A model generated the notes under the pieces. That model did not search any database. It saw only the letters and a program-made list of their open reading frames with translations, and was not told the DNA's origin. Source: Acinetobacter sedimenti (GTDB lineage Bacteria > Pseudomonadota > Gammaproteobacteria > Pseudomonadales > Moraxellaceae). From it: 64,000 bases of DNA. The DNA is taken from NCBI RefSeq assembly GCF_022601685.1, contig NZ_JAKUML010000005.1:1-64000 (forward strand), given 5' to 3'. Below are positions 54,681 to 64,000 of this stretch, in pieces; within the stretch, counting starts at the first letter, position 1; each line of letters begins with the position of its first letter. Position numbers and translations under genes: made by a program.

Positions 54681-55706
54681 TTACAAACCTTGAAGCTTTA
54701 AGCGGTTTGCATGTTGACGGTATAAACCAACTGGATCAGGAGCAAACAAACCAGTCAAACCAAACATCAAGTTTGCAAGATCAGTGTGATTCAGTTTGTA
54801 GTTGTCACGGATCACATGACCAAGATGAGTACTACAACGTGCGACCATACCATCATTGTCTTTATTGCCATAAGCTAATGGTCCAAGTTGCATCAAGATG
54901 GTATCAATATCAAGGATGTTGGTGGTTTGTGCAACACCAGTCCAAGAGTAATAATAGATTCCACGATCCACTTTGGCACCACTTTCATTACAGCTTGAAG
55001 CGAGCGCAGTCGTTGGGTATTGTTGATTGAAATGAGCTGACTCAACTTCAGTTAGAGATTTCATCGACGCATCGAAGTCTACAGGAATATCTGGATTTGC
55101 TTGCGCCCAAGTTAGTAACGGTGCAACGATATAGTCACCTAAGATATTGAATGCTGTGCGGGAGATTTCATTGCTTTGGATTTTATCTGCAACTCGTGAA
55201 CCACGATATGTACCTGCAACCCCAGTAACTGATGCAATATATTCAGGCTTTACTGCGGCAACATATTGCACAGTTGGTCCGCCATGTGAGTGACCAATCA
55301 AGTTGACTTTGTCTGAACCAGTGATCGCCATGACTTCTTCGACTTGAGAGAGTAGCTGTTCACCACGGAATGCAGTGGTGTTGGCAGGTGACATTTGCGC
55401 TGCAAAGACAGAACCGCCATTACGTGCAAGATCAGGAAGAATCTGATACCAATAGTCAATATTGAAACTTTCATTACCAATACGTTGCCAACCAAGCCAA
55501 CCATGTGCAAAAACCATTGGATATTTGGTTTTTGCATAGCTAGAGGTAACCTTATCAGCAGTGACTTGCATAGGGTGGGTGCTTGCTGCATGCGTGGTAA
55601 TTGATACCATTGCGCTAAGCAAACCTGCTGTTGCCAATCCTTTCAGAGCGTTAAACTTCATCGAACTAAGTTTCATTGAACTAGGTTTCATCGAGCTAAG
55701 TTTCAT
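54681..55706 (-). CDS. lip: Secreted triacylglycerol lipase, copy 1
   Basis: A 341-residue alpha/beta-hydrolase of bacterial lipase family I. Catalytic Ser is in LIGHSHGGPTVQYVA, the Asp in YGNKDNDGMVA and the His in NHTDLANLM; FAHGWLGWQRIG holds the oxyanion-hole region. Cys in SSCNESG and VARCSTH form the usual disulfide. The N-terminus begins with three MKLSS/MKPSS repeats (15-base DNA units) before a signal peptide (NALKGLATAGLLSAMVSITTHA). AGAGGA lies six bases before the first Met, so the repeats are probably translated. It is the third gene after the lipase foldase and the second lipase. Confidence 0.93.
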   Translation of the reverse strand: MKLSSMKPSSMKLSSMKFNALKGLATAGLLSAMVSITTHAASTHPMQVTADKVTSSYAKTKYPMVFAHGWLGWQRIGNESFNIDYWYQILPDLARNGGSVFAAQMSPANTTAFRGEQLLSQVEEVMAITGSDKVNLIGHSHGGPTVQYVAAVKPEYIASVTGVAGTYRGSRVADKIQSNEISRTAFNILGDYIVAPLLTWAQANPDIPVDFDASMKSLTEVESAHFNQQYPTTALASSCNESGAKVDRGIYYYSWTGVAQTTNILDIDTILMQLGPLAYGNKDNDGMVARCSTHLGHVIRDNYKLNHTDLANLMFGLTGLFAPDPVGLYRQHANRLKLQGL

Positions 55707-55715
55707 CGAATAATG
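55656..55715 (-). repeat. 15-base tandem repeat at the lipase start
   Basis: Four units of 15 bases (55656-55670, 55671-55685, 55686-55700, 55701-55715), variants of TTTCATCGAACTAAG on the plus strand, differ at one to four positions. They encode MKLSS-type units at the N-terminus of the first lipase. Because 15 is a multiple of three, changes in copy number would lengthen or shorten the n-region without breaking the frame. Confidence 0.85.
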
Positions 55716-56135
55716 TCCTCTATTATTCTTTCATTTCCTTGAACAATAATTGCGCTTCATTGATTCATTGTCACAATGATTCATTTGCGGTGATCTGCAA
55801 TCTATCCATAGAGCGATTTATTGTATGTACTTCCAAGTAATCAATATTGTTTTTAAAGCGAAAAAAGATTAGCACTGAAAAATATTCGTATTCAACTCGT
55901 TAGTGTGCAATTATACAAAAAAATATTTTAAGTAAATAAATTTTAAAAAAAACAATAAATTAAGTTTATCGGTGAGATGGATTTTGAGGTTTATTGAATA
56001 AAAATACTAAATTATCCATGTTTTATTCGCATTTCAATTAACAATAATTGTCACTTAATTCTTCAAAGTTAAACCCCACCAATGTCACAAGATGGGGTTT
56101 AGAGGTGCTCAAAACTTTAAACGACAACTTTAAAC
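55707..56135 (-). promoter_or_regulatory. AT-rich spacer between the two lipases
   Basis: 429 bases without a supported ORF, very rich in A and T with long A runs. It contains the terminator of the second lipase (56071-56100) and a perfect small palindrome CATTGT-C-ACAATG (55766-55778) about 60 bases before the first lipase start, a possible operator. The near-repeats GAACAATAATTG (55741) and TAACAATAATTGTCAC (56038) flank the region. The first lipase probably has its own promoter here. Confidence 0.5.
56071..56100 (-). terminator. Possible terminator of lipase copy 2
   Basis: AAACCCCA (56071-56078) pairs with TGGGGTTT (56093-56100) around a 14-base loop, 36 bases beyond the stop; the T-run on the minus strand is weak. 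Confidence 0.6.
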
Positions 56136-57113
56136 TTACAAACCTTGAAGTTTTAAGCGGTTTGCATGTTGGCGATACAGTGTAACTGGGTCAGGTGAGA
56201 ACCAACTGCGCATGCCAAGCACCATATTGACTTCATCAAGATGGGTGTAGCTGTAGTTGTCACGAATCACCTTACCAAAACGTGCGCTACAACGTGGTAC
56301 AAGTCCATCGTTATCCAAGCTACCATATACCAAAGGTGCAAGTGTAGACACACCAACATCCAATAGGTCAAATGCGTTGGTTAATTGTGATGTACCAGTC
56401 CATGAATAGTAGTAACGACCATTGCTTGAACTCGCACCACTTTGACTACAGGAGCTTGCAAGTGCAGGTGTTGGATGTGCATTGTTAAATGCGGTAGAGC
56501 CTGCAACACTGATAGATTGAAGCGAGCGATTCATGTTGATTGGTAGGTTAGTATTGTCTGATGCCCAAGTGATGACTGGTCCAAGTAAATAATCACTTAC
56601 CGCAGAAATAAAAGCACTCCCACCGCTGTTACTGAGTGCAAGATCAGCAACTTTCGAACCACGGAATGTACCACCCACACCTGTTAATGAAGCGACATAT
56701 TGTGGTTTGACGATTTCTATATAACGAATGGTTGGTCCACCATGTGAGTGACCGATCAAGTTGAGCTTGCTTTGCCCTGTGATTGCCAATACTTCTTCGA
56801 CTTGGCTCAATAGTTGTTCGCCGCGAATCTCGGTAGACTCTAATGGTGATACTTGAGCAGCATAAGTCGTTGCACCATTACGTGCGAGGTCGGGTAATAC
56901 TTGATAGAAGTAATCCATACCAAATGTACTGCCACCTAGACGGTCAAAACCAAACATACCGTGTACAAAAAGAATAGGATATTTCGTCTTGGCATAAGTG
57001 CCAGTTGCTTTTACATTTGGTGTGTTCACCGCACTATGGCTGATGTTTGCGAATGCTAGCCCCAAAGCAAGAGATGCAATCGTTGCTAACTTTTTACTTT
57101 TTAACATTTTCAT
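56136..57113 (-). CDS. lip: Secreted triacylglycerol lipase, copy 2
   Basis: A 325-residue family I lipase, a close paralogue of the one that follows it. Signal peptide MKMLKSKKLATIASLALGLAFANISHSA; catalytic Ser in LIGHSHGGPTIRY, Asp in YGSLDNDGLVP, His in YTHLDEVN; Cys pair in SSCSQSG and VPRCSARF. Both lipases end with the identical PVTLYRQHANRLKLQGL-type tail. Export likely uses Sec followed by the type II secretion pathway, after folding by the chaperone encoded upstream, 199 bases before this start. Confidence 0.94.
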   Translation of the reverse strand: MKMLKSKKLATIASLALGLAFANISHSAVNTPNVKATGTYAKTKYPILFVHGMFGFDRLGGSTFGMDYFYQVLPDLARNGATTYAAQVSPLESTEIRGEQLLSQVEEVLAITGQSKLNLIGHSHGGPTIRYIEIVKPQYVASLTGVGGTFRGSKVADLALSNSGGSAFISAVSDYLLGPVITWASDNTNLPINMNRSLQSISVAGSTAFNNAHPTPALASSCSQSGASSSNGRYYYSWTGTSQLTNAFDLLDVGVSTLAPLVYGSLDNDGLVPRCSARFGKVIRDNYSYTHLDEVNMVLGMRSWFSPDPVTLYRQHANRLKLQGL

Positions 57114-57312
57114 ATTTATTCCTTAAATATGTGTCCTTGAAATGCGTATTCCCTGTGCGTGATCGTAGGCTACATCATGTAGTCGGTTAGTCGATCTGTC
57201 GCAATGCTTAAGCAAGGTCTATAACATGATTTAGATAATTGAACTCATCAAAAAATAGTTCATCTCTGCATGTTTGATAAAACTGCCTAGTTAAGCTTAG
57301 TGTTTAAGCGAA

Positions 57313-58374
57313 TTAGTTAAATGGTAGTTTGCCTCCTTGATCATGAATGGTTTCAAAAGTATTCAGACGCAAACGATCTTGCTCTGAGCTGAATTGCTGT
57401 TGCTTTAAGTCATTAATCGCCGCTGTTTTGGCACTGTCACTCAGACCACTTTGCATAATCGTTTCACGTTCTGAGAGGTAGCTTGTCACTTGTTGTTGCC
57501 ATTGGCTACGCTGTGTATCGAGTGCTTCAAGTCGTTCAGTCGCTTCTGCACCGACGAGATTTAAGCGCATTTGTCGAATCTCTTGAGGGCTTGCATTGCG
57601 TGCTTTGAGGTCTGCTGTGAGTGAGCGTAAATCTTCGAGTTTATTCATTTGCTCAAGATTTTCTTTCCAGTCGGCAGGGAGTTGATCGAATAATGATTTT
57701 AATTGTTTGGCTTTTTCTGCTTCACTCAGTGATTTATTTTCCATTACTTCCATGCGTTTGAGCGTGTATTCATGGTAGAGATTTTCTTCACCAAATAAGC
57801 CCTCGATCTCCTCACGAGAGAAATATGTTTTGCGAAGGTTTTGCTGCTTCTCATAAACTTCACGATAGTATTTTGCACTGTTGGCGTTGCTCGACGGCGG
57901 TTGAAGCTTGCCTAATTGCTCACGATAGTCCATATAGCGTGACCACAAATCTAGAATTTGTGAAAGTGCGGGTTCTTGATAATTGGCTTTTATATATTTT
58001 TCAAAATCAGCTTTGATTTGGTCAATATTTTTTTCACCATATTGGGTGATAAAAAATTCAAAACAGTTTTTGGTTTGTTCATTGATGATCAGGCGCTGGC
58101 TTGCATTTAAGTTCATCTTACAATCGACTTCGATATCTTGTTGGCTTGCACTGCTATATTGTGCATTGCCAGTAGATGTCGCGTTTGGATTGGTTGGATC
58201 GAATTGATTTGAAGAAGTACTTGAGGATTCATTTTGTTGTTGTTCTGCGTTGCTATTGTTTTCATCACCTGATTTTAACCATAGCAAAGCACCGCCAATC
58301 AATAGAATGAAAATGATTGGCAAAATTATAAAAACCGAATCCTTGCGAAAATTTAGCATACACATTTTGTCCAT
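57313..58374 (-). CDS. lifO: Lipase-specific foldase (lipase chaperone)
   Basis: A 353-residue protein with one N-terminal membrane helix (VFIILPIIFILLIGGALLWL), a Ser/Asn/Gln-rich linker and the helical lipase-chaperone fold: LWSRYMDYREQLGKLQPPS, QNLRKTYFSREEIEGLFGEENLYHEYTLKRMEVMENKSLSEAEKA. RxxFF-like RKTYFSREE corresponds to the motif that drives lipase folding. It holds family I lipases in the periplasm until folded. It precedes two lipase genes in the same direction, which suggests it serves both. Divergent from truB. Confidence 0.95.
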   Translation of the reverse strand: MDKMCMLNFRKDSVFIILPIIFILLIGGALLWLKSGDENNSNAEQQQNESSSTSSNQFDPTNPNATSTGNAQYSSASQQDIEVDCKMNLNASQRLIINEQTKNCFEFFITQYGEKNIDQIKADFEKYIKANYQEPALSQILDLWSRYMDYREQLGKLQPPSSNANSAKYYREVYEKQQNLRKTYFSREEIEGLFGEENLYHEYTLKRMEVMENKSLSEAEKAKQLKSLFDQLPADWKENLEQMNKLEDLRSLTADLKARNASPQEIRQMRLNLVGAEATERLEALDTQRSQWQQQVTSYLSERETIMQSGLSDSAKTAAINDLKQQQFSSEQDRLRLNTFETIHDQGGKLPFN

Positions 58375-58513
58375 AAGTGTGCGTTTTCGAAAAATAAACT
58401 AACATAAGCTAACTTGGCTGTCATGCATTAAAAAATAAAATCCGACGAAATGAAACTGCTTTTGCTAGAATATTAAAATTCATAATTTTAAAAGCAAGTC
58501 TTGATCAGCTCAT

Positions 58514-59416
58514 ATGTCTAAAAATGTACGTCGCCATATTGATGGTGTTTTTCTACTGAATAAACCGCTAAATATCAGCTCAAATGCGGCATTGCAAAAA
58601 GTCCGTTGGCTATACCGTGCACAGAAAGCAGGGCATACAGGTGCATTAGATCCATTGGCGACGGGGTTACTTCCGATTTGTTTAGGTGAAGCGACAAAGT
58701 TTTCACATTATTTATTGGATGCAGATAAGCGTTACCAAACCACGATTCAGCTTGGAACGGCGACCAGTACAGGTGATGTGGAAGGTGAAGTGGTTGAATC
58801 TCAAGCTATTCCTCTCTTAACAGAAGATTCGATTTCGAAAATCTTAAAGCAGTTTGATGGTGAAACTACACAAATTCCGCCGATGTATTCTGCATTAAAA
58901 AAAGATGGTCGTCCTTTATATGAACTTGCTCGGCAGGGCATTGAGATCGAGCGTCCTGCTCGTCCAGTCAGAATTTCACAAATTAAATTACTCAGCTTTA
59001 CCGAGCAGAGCATTTCCCTTGATGTGACCTGTTCTAAAGGGACTTATATTCGTGTTTTGGGTGAGGATATTGCCAAAGCGATGGGTACGGTTGGACATTT
59101 GACTAAGCTACATCGGATTCAAACAGGGCATTTTCAGCTTGATGAGCATATGACCATTGAATATTTGGAAAGTCTAGATGAAGCCGCTCGTGAAGATTTG
59201 TTGCTACCAAGCTATGCCGCTGTTGAGGGCTTGCCTAAGTTAGAGCTTCCACTAGAGCGAGTCAAATATTTTAATAATGGTCAAGAAAGTAGCGTGGAAT
59301 TTCCTGAGTCAGATGGTGTATTGGTATTTTCCAATGGGCAATGTTTAGGGCTTGCAGAAGTGAATGCTGTTGGACGCTTAAAACCAAAAAGACTACTCAT
59401 TCAGCGTGATGGGTAA
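58514..59416 (+). CDS. truB: tRNA pseudouridine(55) synthase
   Basis: A 300-residue enzyme making pseudouridine 55 in the T loop of tRNAs. The catalytic Asp lies in [50 protein letters not shown] at the N-terminus and [14 protein letters not shown] are also typical. The C-terminal PUA-like part is short. Alone on its transcript as far as can be seen; the next gene is 92 bases away. Confidence 0.96.
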   Translation: MSKNVRRHIDGVFLLNKPLNISSNAALQKVRWLYRAQKAGHTGALDPLATGLLPICLGEATKFSHYLLDADKRYQTTIQLGTATSTGDVEGEVVESQAIPLLTEDSISKILKQFDGETTQIPPMYSALKKDGRPLYELARQGIEIERPARPVRISQIKLLSFTEQSISLDVTCSKGTYIRVLGEDIAKAMGTVGHLTKLHRIQTGHFQLDEHMTIEYLESLDEAAREDLLLPSYAAVEGLPKLELPLERVKYFNNGQESSVEFPESDGVLVFSNGQCLGLAEVNAVGRLKPKRLLIQRDG

Positions 59417-59511
59417 ACATTCAACTCTATGATTAACGGTGCGATTAACGCTACAACTGTACAGCAAAAAAAGGTATATTAGGCAGGGAATAGGACAAGT
59501 TTTGGATTGTG

Positions 59512-60153
59512 ATGAAGTTACAACGTCAAGCCATGTACAAAGAGCGACAGCAGCAGATTTTACGTGTTGCGGAAAGCTTGTTATTGGAAAACCAAAACTT
59601 CACATTGGATGAAATTGCCAAAGAGCTCGATCTTGCCAAAGGTACGTTGTATAAGCATTTTGCCAGCAAGAATGAATTACTAATGCACCTCATCATCGAA
59701 AATGAAAGCAATGTCCTCGCCATCTCCAAGCAATATAGCAATAACATTAAAGAATATATTCCACGCTATATGCTCTATCATTTGAATGATCCAAAGAAAG
59801 CGATTATTTTGCATCAGATCGAAGAACAACTCACCATGACGGTGATTCATTCCAATGCGACTTTTGATGAGTTGTATCAGATTCGCCAAGAACGCATCAT
59901 GGCGATTCGAGATATGATCGAACAATATCTCAAAGAAATGAATTATGAAATCTCGATTCGGGATTACTCTTCATATGTTTGGTCGCTGACTTTTGGGGCG
60001 TGTCTGCTGTTAAATTCAAGTTACTATCAGCGTTCCATCGGTTCACGAGATAAGTTGATTAATTTGTATATTCACCAAGCTTTTGCCTTTCCATCGAATA
60101 CCTGCAACTTCACGGATGAGAGCAACATCAATTCAAACAGTGCTCAAGCTTAG
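59512..60153 (+). CDS. TetR family transcriptional regulator
   Basis: About 213 residues from ATG 59512 (a GTG precedes it directly). The N-terminal helix-turn-helix is clear: RQQQILRVAESLLLENQNFTLDEIAKELDLAKGTLYKHFASKNELL. The C-terminal half is all helical (ligand pocket), ending Asn/Ser-rich. It lies between truB and leuC in the same direction. Its ligand and targets are unknown; autoregulation would be the default for the family. Confidence 0.93.
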   Translation: MKLQRQAMYKERQQQILRVAESLLLENQNFTLDEIAKELDLAKGTLYKHFASKNELLMHLIIENESNVLAISKQYSNNIKEYIPRYMLYHLNDPKKAIILHQIEEQLTMTVIHSNATFDELYQIRQERIMAIRDMIEQYLKEMNYEISIRDYSSYVWSLTFGACLLLNSSYYQRSIGSRDKLINLYIHQAFAFPSNTCNFTDESNINSNSAQA

Positions 60154-60346
60154 GCTTAAAAGATTTCTAATCAAGACGTTTGAAGCAGAAATTTTTTGCG
60201 ATAAAATAATTCCAAAAAGTTATTAAATTTATAAAAATGATAAATTAGTTTTATATAATTTTTGCAGTATAATTCATATATAGATGTACAATTCTTTTCT
60301 TATTTTTACACCCAGTCCAAATCGTGGCGCAGTTGGAGGCTTCAAA

Positions 60347-61765
60347 ATGGCAGGCAAAACCTTATATGACAAGTTGTGGGATGACCACTTGGTTAAACAA
60401 AGAGATGACGGCTCGAGTTTGATTTATATTGATCGTCATCTTTTGCATGAAGTGACTTCACCGCAGGCATTCGAAGGCTTGCAACTTGCTGGGCGTCAGC
60501 CGTGGCGTTTGAGTGCCAATATTGCGACACCTGATCACAATGTGCCTACGTCGATCAAAGAGCGTGCAGAAGGGATTGCAGGGATCAAAGATGATACATC
60601 ACGGATTCAAGTGCAGACTTTGGATGATAACTGTGCGACCTTCAATATCGTTGAGTTTAAAATCAATGATGAACGTCAAGGTATTGTGCATGTGATCGGA
60701 CCTGAGCAAGGTTTGGTCTTACCTGGTATGACCGTGGTGTGTGGTGATTCACATACGGCAACGCATGGTGCATTGGGTTGTTTGGCACATGGTATCGGGA
60801 CGTCGGAAGTTGAGCATGTGCTTGCCACACAATGCTTAGTACAAAAGAAAATGAAAAATATGCTGATCCGTGTCGATGGTCAGTTGGGCAAAGGCGTGAC
60901 ACCAAAAGATGTGGTCTTAGCGATTATTGCCAAGATCGGTACTGCTGGTGGTACAGGTCATGCGATGGAGTTTGGCGGTCAAGTATTCCGTGATATGACG
61001 ATCGAAGGACGTATGACGGTCTGCAATATGGCGATCGAAGCGGGCGCACGCGTTGGCTTGGTCGCTGTCGATCAAGAAACCATTAATTATGTCAAAGGTC
61101 GTCCATATGCACCGCAAGGCGAACAGTGGGATCAAGCCGTAGAATATTGGGGCAACTTACATTCAGATGACAATGCGGTATTCGATACAGTGATCGTAAT
61201 GCAAGGTGAAGATATCGAACCACAAGTGTCTTGGGGTACGTCACCTGAGATGGTGATTCCTGTGACGCAAAACGTACCGACGTTGCAACAAGCCAAAGAT
61301 GACGTACAGCGCAAAGACTGGACACGTGCCTATCAATATATGGGCTTGAACGAAGGTCAGGCGCTTGCGGATATTCAGTTAGATCGTGTCTTTATTGGCT
61401 CATGCACCAACTCTCGAATTGAAGATATTCGTGCAGCAGCAGAAGTGGTTAAAGGGCGTAAAGTGTCGCCAACCTTGAAGCAAGCAATGATCGTCCCAGG
61501 TTCAGGGATTGTGAAAAAACAAGCTGAAGCAGAAGGTCTGGATAAAATCTTTGTTGAAGCAGGTTTTGAATGGCGTGAGCCAGGGTGCTCAATGTGCTTG
61601 GCGATGAATGCCGACAAATTGCAATCGGGTGAACACTGCGCCTCAACTTCGAACCGTAACTTTGAAGGTCGTCAAGGTAATGGTGGGCGTACGCATCTCG
61701 TCAGTCCAGCGATGGCAGCAGCGGCTGCGATCGCAGGTCATTTTGTTGATGTGAGAACGTTCTAG
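60347..61765 (+). CDS. leuC: 3-isopropylmalate dehydratase large subunit
   Basis: 472 residues from ATG 60347, with GGAGG eight bases upstream; a longer frame to 60284 is not supported. With LeuD it isomerises 2- to 3-isopropylmalate in leucine synthesis. The 4Fe-4S ligands lie in [14 protein letters not shown] and [36 protein letters not shown] is the aconitase-family signature. It is the first of the leucine genes here. A dispersed palindromic repeat separates it from leuD. Confidence 0.97.
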   Translation: MAGKTLYDKLWDDHLVKQRDDGSSLIYIDRHLLHEVTSPQAFEGLQLAGRQPWRLSANIATPDHNVPTSIKERAEGIAGIKDDTSRIQVQTLDDNCATFNIVEFKINDERQGIVHVIGPEQGLVLPGMTVVCGDSHTATHGALGCLAHGIGTSEVEHVLATQCLVQKKMKNMLIRVDGQLGKGVTPKDVVLAIIAKIGTAGGTGHAMEFGGQVFRDMTIEGRMTVCNMAIEAGARVGLVAVDQETINYVKGRPYAPQGEQWDQAVEYWGNLHSDDNAVFDTVIVMQGEDIEPQVSWGTSPEMVIPVTQNVPTLQQAKDDVQRKDWTRAYQYMGLNEGQALADIQLDRVFIGSCTNSRIEDIRAAAEVVKGRKVSPTLKQAMIVPGSGIVKKQAEAEGLDKIFVEAGFEWREPGCSMCLAMNADKLQSGEHCASTSNRNFEGRQGNGGRTHLVSPAMAAAAAIAGHFVDVRTF

Positions 61766-61850
61766 AATCCCCCTCTTGCGTAGCAGCACTGCTCACCTTT
61801 GTAAAGGAGGGAGTTCCCCTCTTTAATAAAAGAGGGGCTAGGGGAGATTT
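61766..61850. repeat. Palindromic intergenic repeat between leuC and leuD
   Basis: An 85-base element starting right after the leuC stop. The ends AATCCCC (61766-61772) and GGGGAGATT (61841-61849) are inverted. Inside are the stems AGCAG/CTGCT (61782-61793), CCTT/AAGG (61796-61807) and CCCCTCTT/AAGAGGGG (61816-61837). Such REP- or MITE-like elements are dispersed in Acinetobacter genomes; a shorter relative is at 8842-8892. Confidence 0.75.
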
Positions 61851-61878
61851 AAAGTGAATAAATTCTGTAGGGTAAAAC

Positions 61879-62523
61879 ATGCAAAAATATACAGTTGAAC
61901 AAGGTATCGTCACGCCTTTAGATCGTGCCAATGTCGATACCGATTTGATTATTCCAAAGCAATTTTTGAAGTCGATCAAACGTACTGGTTTTGGTGACAA
62001 TTTATTTGATGAATTGCGTTATATGGACGAAGGCTATCTTGGTCAAGATATTAATAAGCGTCCGAAAAATCCTGATTTTGTCTTGAATCAGCCACGCTAT
62101 CAGGGCTCAACCATTCTATTGGCACGTACCAATTTTGGTTGTGGTTCGAGTCGTGAGCATGCACCGTGGGCACTCAGTGAATATGGTTTTCGTACCGTGA
62201 TTGCGCCAAGTTTTGCTGATATTTTCTTTAACAATAGTTTTAAAAATGGCATGTTGCCTGTGATTTTAACAGAGCAAGAAGTCGATCAATTGTTTAAAGA
62301 ATGCGAAGCCAATGAAGGCTACCAGTTAACGGTAGATTTGGATGCGCAAGAAGTCCGTACACCGTCAGGTCAGGCGTTTAAGTTTGAAGTCGATTCATTC
62401 CGTAAGCATTGTTTGCTCAATGGTTTGGATGATATTGGTTTGACCTTGCAGGCTGAAGATGACATTCATGCTTTTGAGAATCAGATCAAACAAACTCGAC
62501 CGTGGATTTTTAAGGAATTGTAA
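61879..62523 (+). CDS. leuD: 3-isopropylmalate dehydratase small subunit
   Basis: A 214-residue swivelling subunit that completes the LeuCD enzyme. [48 protein letters not shown] and [18 protein letters not shown]-type segments are present. Standard length. It follows leuC after 113 bases that include a palindromic repeat, so co-transcription depends on reading through that element. Confidence 0.97.
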   Translation: MQKYTVEQGIVTPLDRANVDTDLIIPKQFLKSIKRTGFGDNLFDELRYMDEGYLGQDINKRPKNPDFVLNQPRYQGSTILLARTNFGCGSSREHAPWALSEYGFRTVIAPSFADIFFNNSFKNGMLPVILTEQEVDQLFKECEANEGYQLTVDLDAQEVRTPSGQAFKFEVDSFRKHCLLNGLDDIGLTLQAEDDIHAFENQIKQTRPWIFKEL

Positions 62524-62633
62524 CTTTTTTAAAAGAATCAATATGCTTTACAAAGCTGACTTGAAACAGCGTAGCTATCTCCGTCACAACTTGTTAATAT
62601 GTGACAAATATTATTAGTTTGTCCTAACGAAAG

Positions 62634-63215
62634 ATGAGTAAGGTTTCTATGACAAGTGCGACTCGGATTGGTGCGCTCGGAATGATGGTAGTGTGCTTAG
62701 CTGCTTGCCAAAATTCCGCTCAAGTCGTAGATGGATATAAAATCCTACAAAGTGTTGTTGAAAGTAAGGGCGTCACGAAACTTTCATGTGGTGCCAAGCT
62801 CGGTTGCGACTTCGAGCGGATTGATGATGTTGCTGTGATTGATGAAGAAACGAAACGCCCAACTGCAACTGCGATTGAGCAGGGTTTGGTGCGAATCGAA
62901 GGTTCAGTCTTTTCACCAACTCATGAGTATGCTTTGTCGATCACTGAGGGCGATCATGAGATTGCTGTACGATTCTATCCTGTATCGGTAGAACGTGCGG
63001 AACGCTTTCACTTGATTCACAATTTCCAAGCCAATCATCGTTATCAGCTACAGATGTACCGTCAACGTGATGAGGTTGGACAGTCACTCCTGTCTGTTGC
63101 CGCACCGGGTAAGCTTTGTGTGGATTTGCAACAAGATGAGATTGCGATTCGTCGTTTTTGCCGTAGTTATGACGTGCTTACTGGGCTTGGTGAGTTTGTA
63201 GAGCAAGGTATTTAA
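62634..63215 (+). CDS. Putative lipoprotein of unknown function in the leu cluster
   Basis: A 193-residue protein with a lipoprotein signal: MSKVSMTSATRIGALGMMVV then lipobox CLAAC (Cys about 25). The mature part (DGYKILQSVVESKGVTKLSCGAKLGCDFERIDDVAVIDEET...) has two Cys pairs and strands typical of small periplasmic domains. I do not recognise a family. In Acinetobacter a gene of this kind lies between leuD and leuB; the link to leucine synthesis is unknown and may be only positional. ATG 62649 is an alternative start. Confidence 0.75.
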   Translation: MSKVSMTSATRIGALGMMVVCLAACQNSAQVVDGYKILQSVVESKGVTKLSCGAKLGCDFERIDDVAVIDEETKRPTATAIEQGLVRIEGSVFSPTHEYALSITEGDHEIAVRFYPVSVERAERFHLIHNFQANHRYQLQMYRQRDEVGQSLLSVAAPGKLCVDLQQDEIAIRRFCRSYDVLTGLGEFVEQGI

Positions 63216-63308
63216 TCTTGGAATTTTATCCTGTAATTTTCAAAAACATTTAGTTTCCAAAAGCAATTTAGAAATTATTTTTTAAACTCAATCGTTGTGG
63301 ACGAAAAC

Positions 63309-64000
63309 ATGTCTAAACATATTTTAATTCTGGCTGGTGATGGCATCGGTCCAGAGATCGTTGCGTCAGCAGAACAAGTTTTAACTGCGATCAATCAAAA
63401 ATTCAATTTGGGATTCACTTGGGAGCATGGTTTGCTCGGTGGCTCTGCGATTGATGCACATGGCGAGCCGTATCCTGCGGTGACCAGTGAGCAAGCAAAA
63501 AAAGCCGATGCGATTCTACTTGGCGCTGTCGGTGGTCCCAAGTGGGATAGTATTGAGCGTTCGATTCGCCCTGAACGTGGCTTACTTAAAATTCGCAGTG
63601 AATTGAATTTATTTGCGAATTTACGTCCTGCGATTTTGTATCCACAGCTTGCTGATGCTTCAAGTCTAAAACCTGAAATCGTTGCAGGCTTAGATATTCT
63701 CATCGTGCGTGAGTTGACTGGTGGTATTTATTTCGGTCAACCACGGGGTATTCGTGAACTCGAAAATGGCGAAAAGCAAGGCTATAACACTGATGTTTAC
63801 GCAGAGTCAGAAATTAAACGTATCGCTAAAGTTGCCTTTGAAATGGCTGGACTGCGTGGCGGAAAAGTCTGCTCAGTCGATAAAGCCAATGTACTTGAAG
63901 TTACAGAGCTGTGGAAGCAAACTTTGACGGATATGCAACAAGCAGACTATCCAAATATTCAGCTCTCGCATATGTATGTTGATAATGCGGCAATGCAATT
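63309..64000 (+). CDS. leuB: 3-isopropylmalate dehydrogenase, 5' part
   Basis: The first 230 or so residues of LeuB, cut by the window end. It oxidises and decarboxylates 3-isopropylmalate with NAD in leucine synthesis. [15 protein letters not shown] is the family N-terminus; [10 protein letters not shown], the substrate Arg residues in [22 protein letters not shown], and the region [16 protein letters not shown] follow. Active-site Tyr and Lys come in [12 protein letters not shown] and [12 protein letters not shown]. The remainder lies downstream. Confidence 0.96.
   Translation, partial: MSKHILILAGDGIGPEIVASAEQVLTAINQKFNLGFTWEHGLLGGSAIDAHGEPYPAVTSEQAKKADAILLGAVGGPKWDSIERSIRPERGLLKIRSELNLFANLRPAILYPQLADASSLKPEIVAGLDILIVRELTGGIYFGQPRGIRELENGEKQGYNTDVYAESEIKRIAKVAFEMAGLRGGKVCSVDKANVLEVTELWKQTLTDMQQADYPNIQLSHMYVDNAAMQ

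Overview
The window reads as a chromosomal core segment of an Acinetobacter species (Moraxellaceae, Gammaproteobacteria). The DNA is AT-rich. Protein sequences and gene order fit that genus: trmD-rplS-lipases-lipase chaperone-truB, leuC-leuD-lipoprotein-leuB, pilMNOPQ-aroK-aroB-gltBD, and a SpoT with a decayed synthetase half. The species cannot be fixed from the sequence alone. I saw no transposase, integrase, phage gene, CRISPR array or tRNA. The first bases are the 3' end of a 5S rRNA, so an rRNA operon lies just upstream.

Layout. 1-5 kb: end of 5S rRNA, a secreted repetitive LEA-like protein, a HARE-HTH protein, then glyQ-glyS (all minus strand). 5-11 kb: a DASS anion symporter and a TSUP exporter (minus), then a radical SAM/DUF4130 nucleic-acid pair and an HPP-CBS membrane protein (plus). 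11-17 kb: a DEAD-box RNA helicase with a long leader and a repetitive Arg/Gly tail, a tiny membrane ORF, and mlaFEDC for phospholipid transport (no mlaB follows). 17-34 kb: ponA diverges from pilMNOPQ-aroK-aroB-damX-like, followed by gltB-gltD. 34-39 kb: LemA and two TPM-domain proteins, then two tandem type IV pilins, each behind its own sigma-54 promoter, and a TfpX/TfpZ accessory protein. 38-44 kb: bfr, bfd (with a Fur box), a Rid protein, spoT, rpoZ and gmk on the minus strand, ispH on the plus strand. 44-52 kb: a minor-pilin operon (fimT, pilV, pilW, pilX, pilY1 and two PilE/ComE/ComF-type pilins). 52-64 kb: rpsP-rimM-trmD-rplS, two tandem secreted lipases with their foldase, truB, a TetR regulator and the start of the leucine operon.

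The genes form a few joint systems. Type IV pili and DNA uptake are spread over three loci: the PilMNOPQ machine, the sigma-54-controlled major-pilin pair with its accessory protein, and the minor-pilin/PilY1 tip operon. Nitrogen assimilation (gltBD), leucine synthesis (leuCDB), shikimate synthesis (aroKB), outer-membrane lipid homeostasis (mlaFEDC), iron storage and release (bfr, bfd), stringent response (spoT, rpoZ) and extracellular lipolysis (two lipases plus foldase) make up the rest.

No wholly new multigene system was found. The observations most worth checking are the twin sigma-54 pilins (the first ending in serine, with no visible glycosyltransferase), the bacterioferritin that has lost most ferroxidase ligands, the hydrolase-only SpoT, the mla operon without mlaB, the multi-hairpin trmD-rplS spacer that may hide the rplS ribosome binding site, and the tandem lipases, one with a 15-nt repeat at its start.
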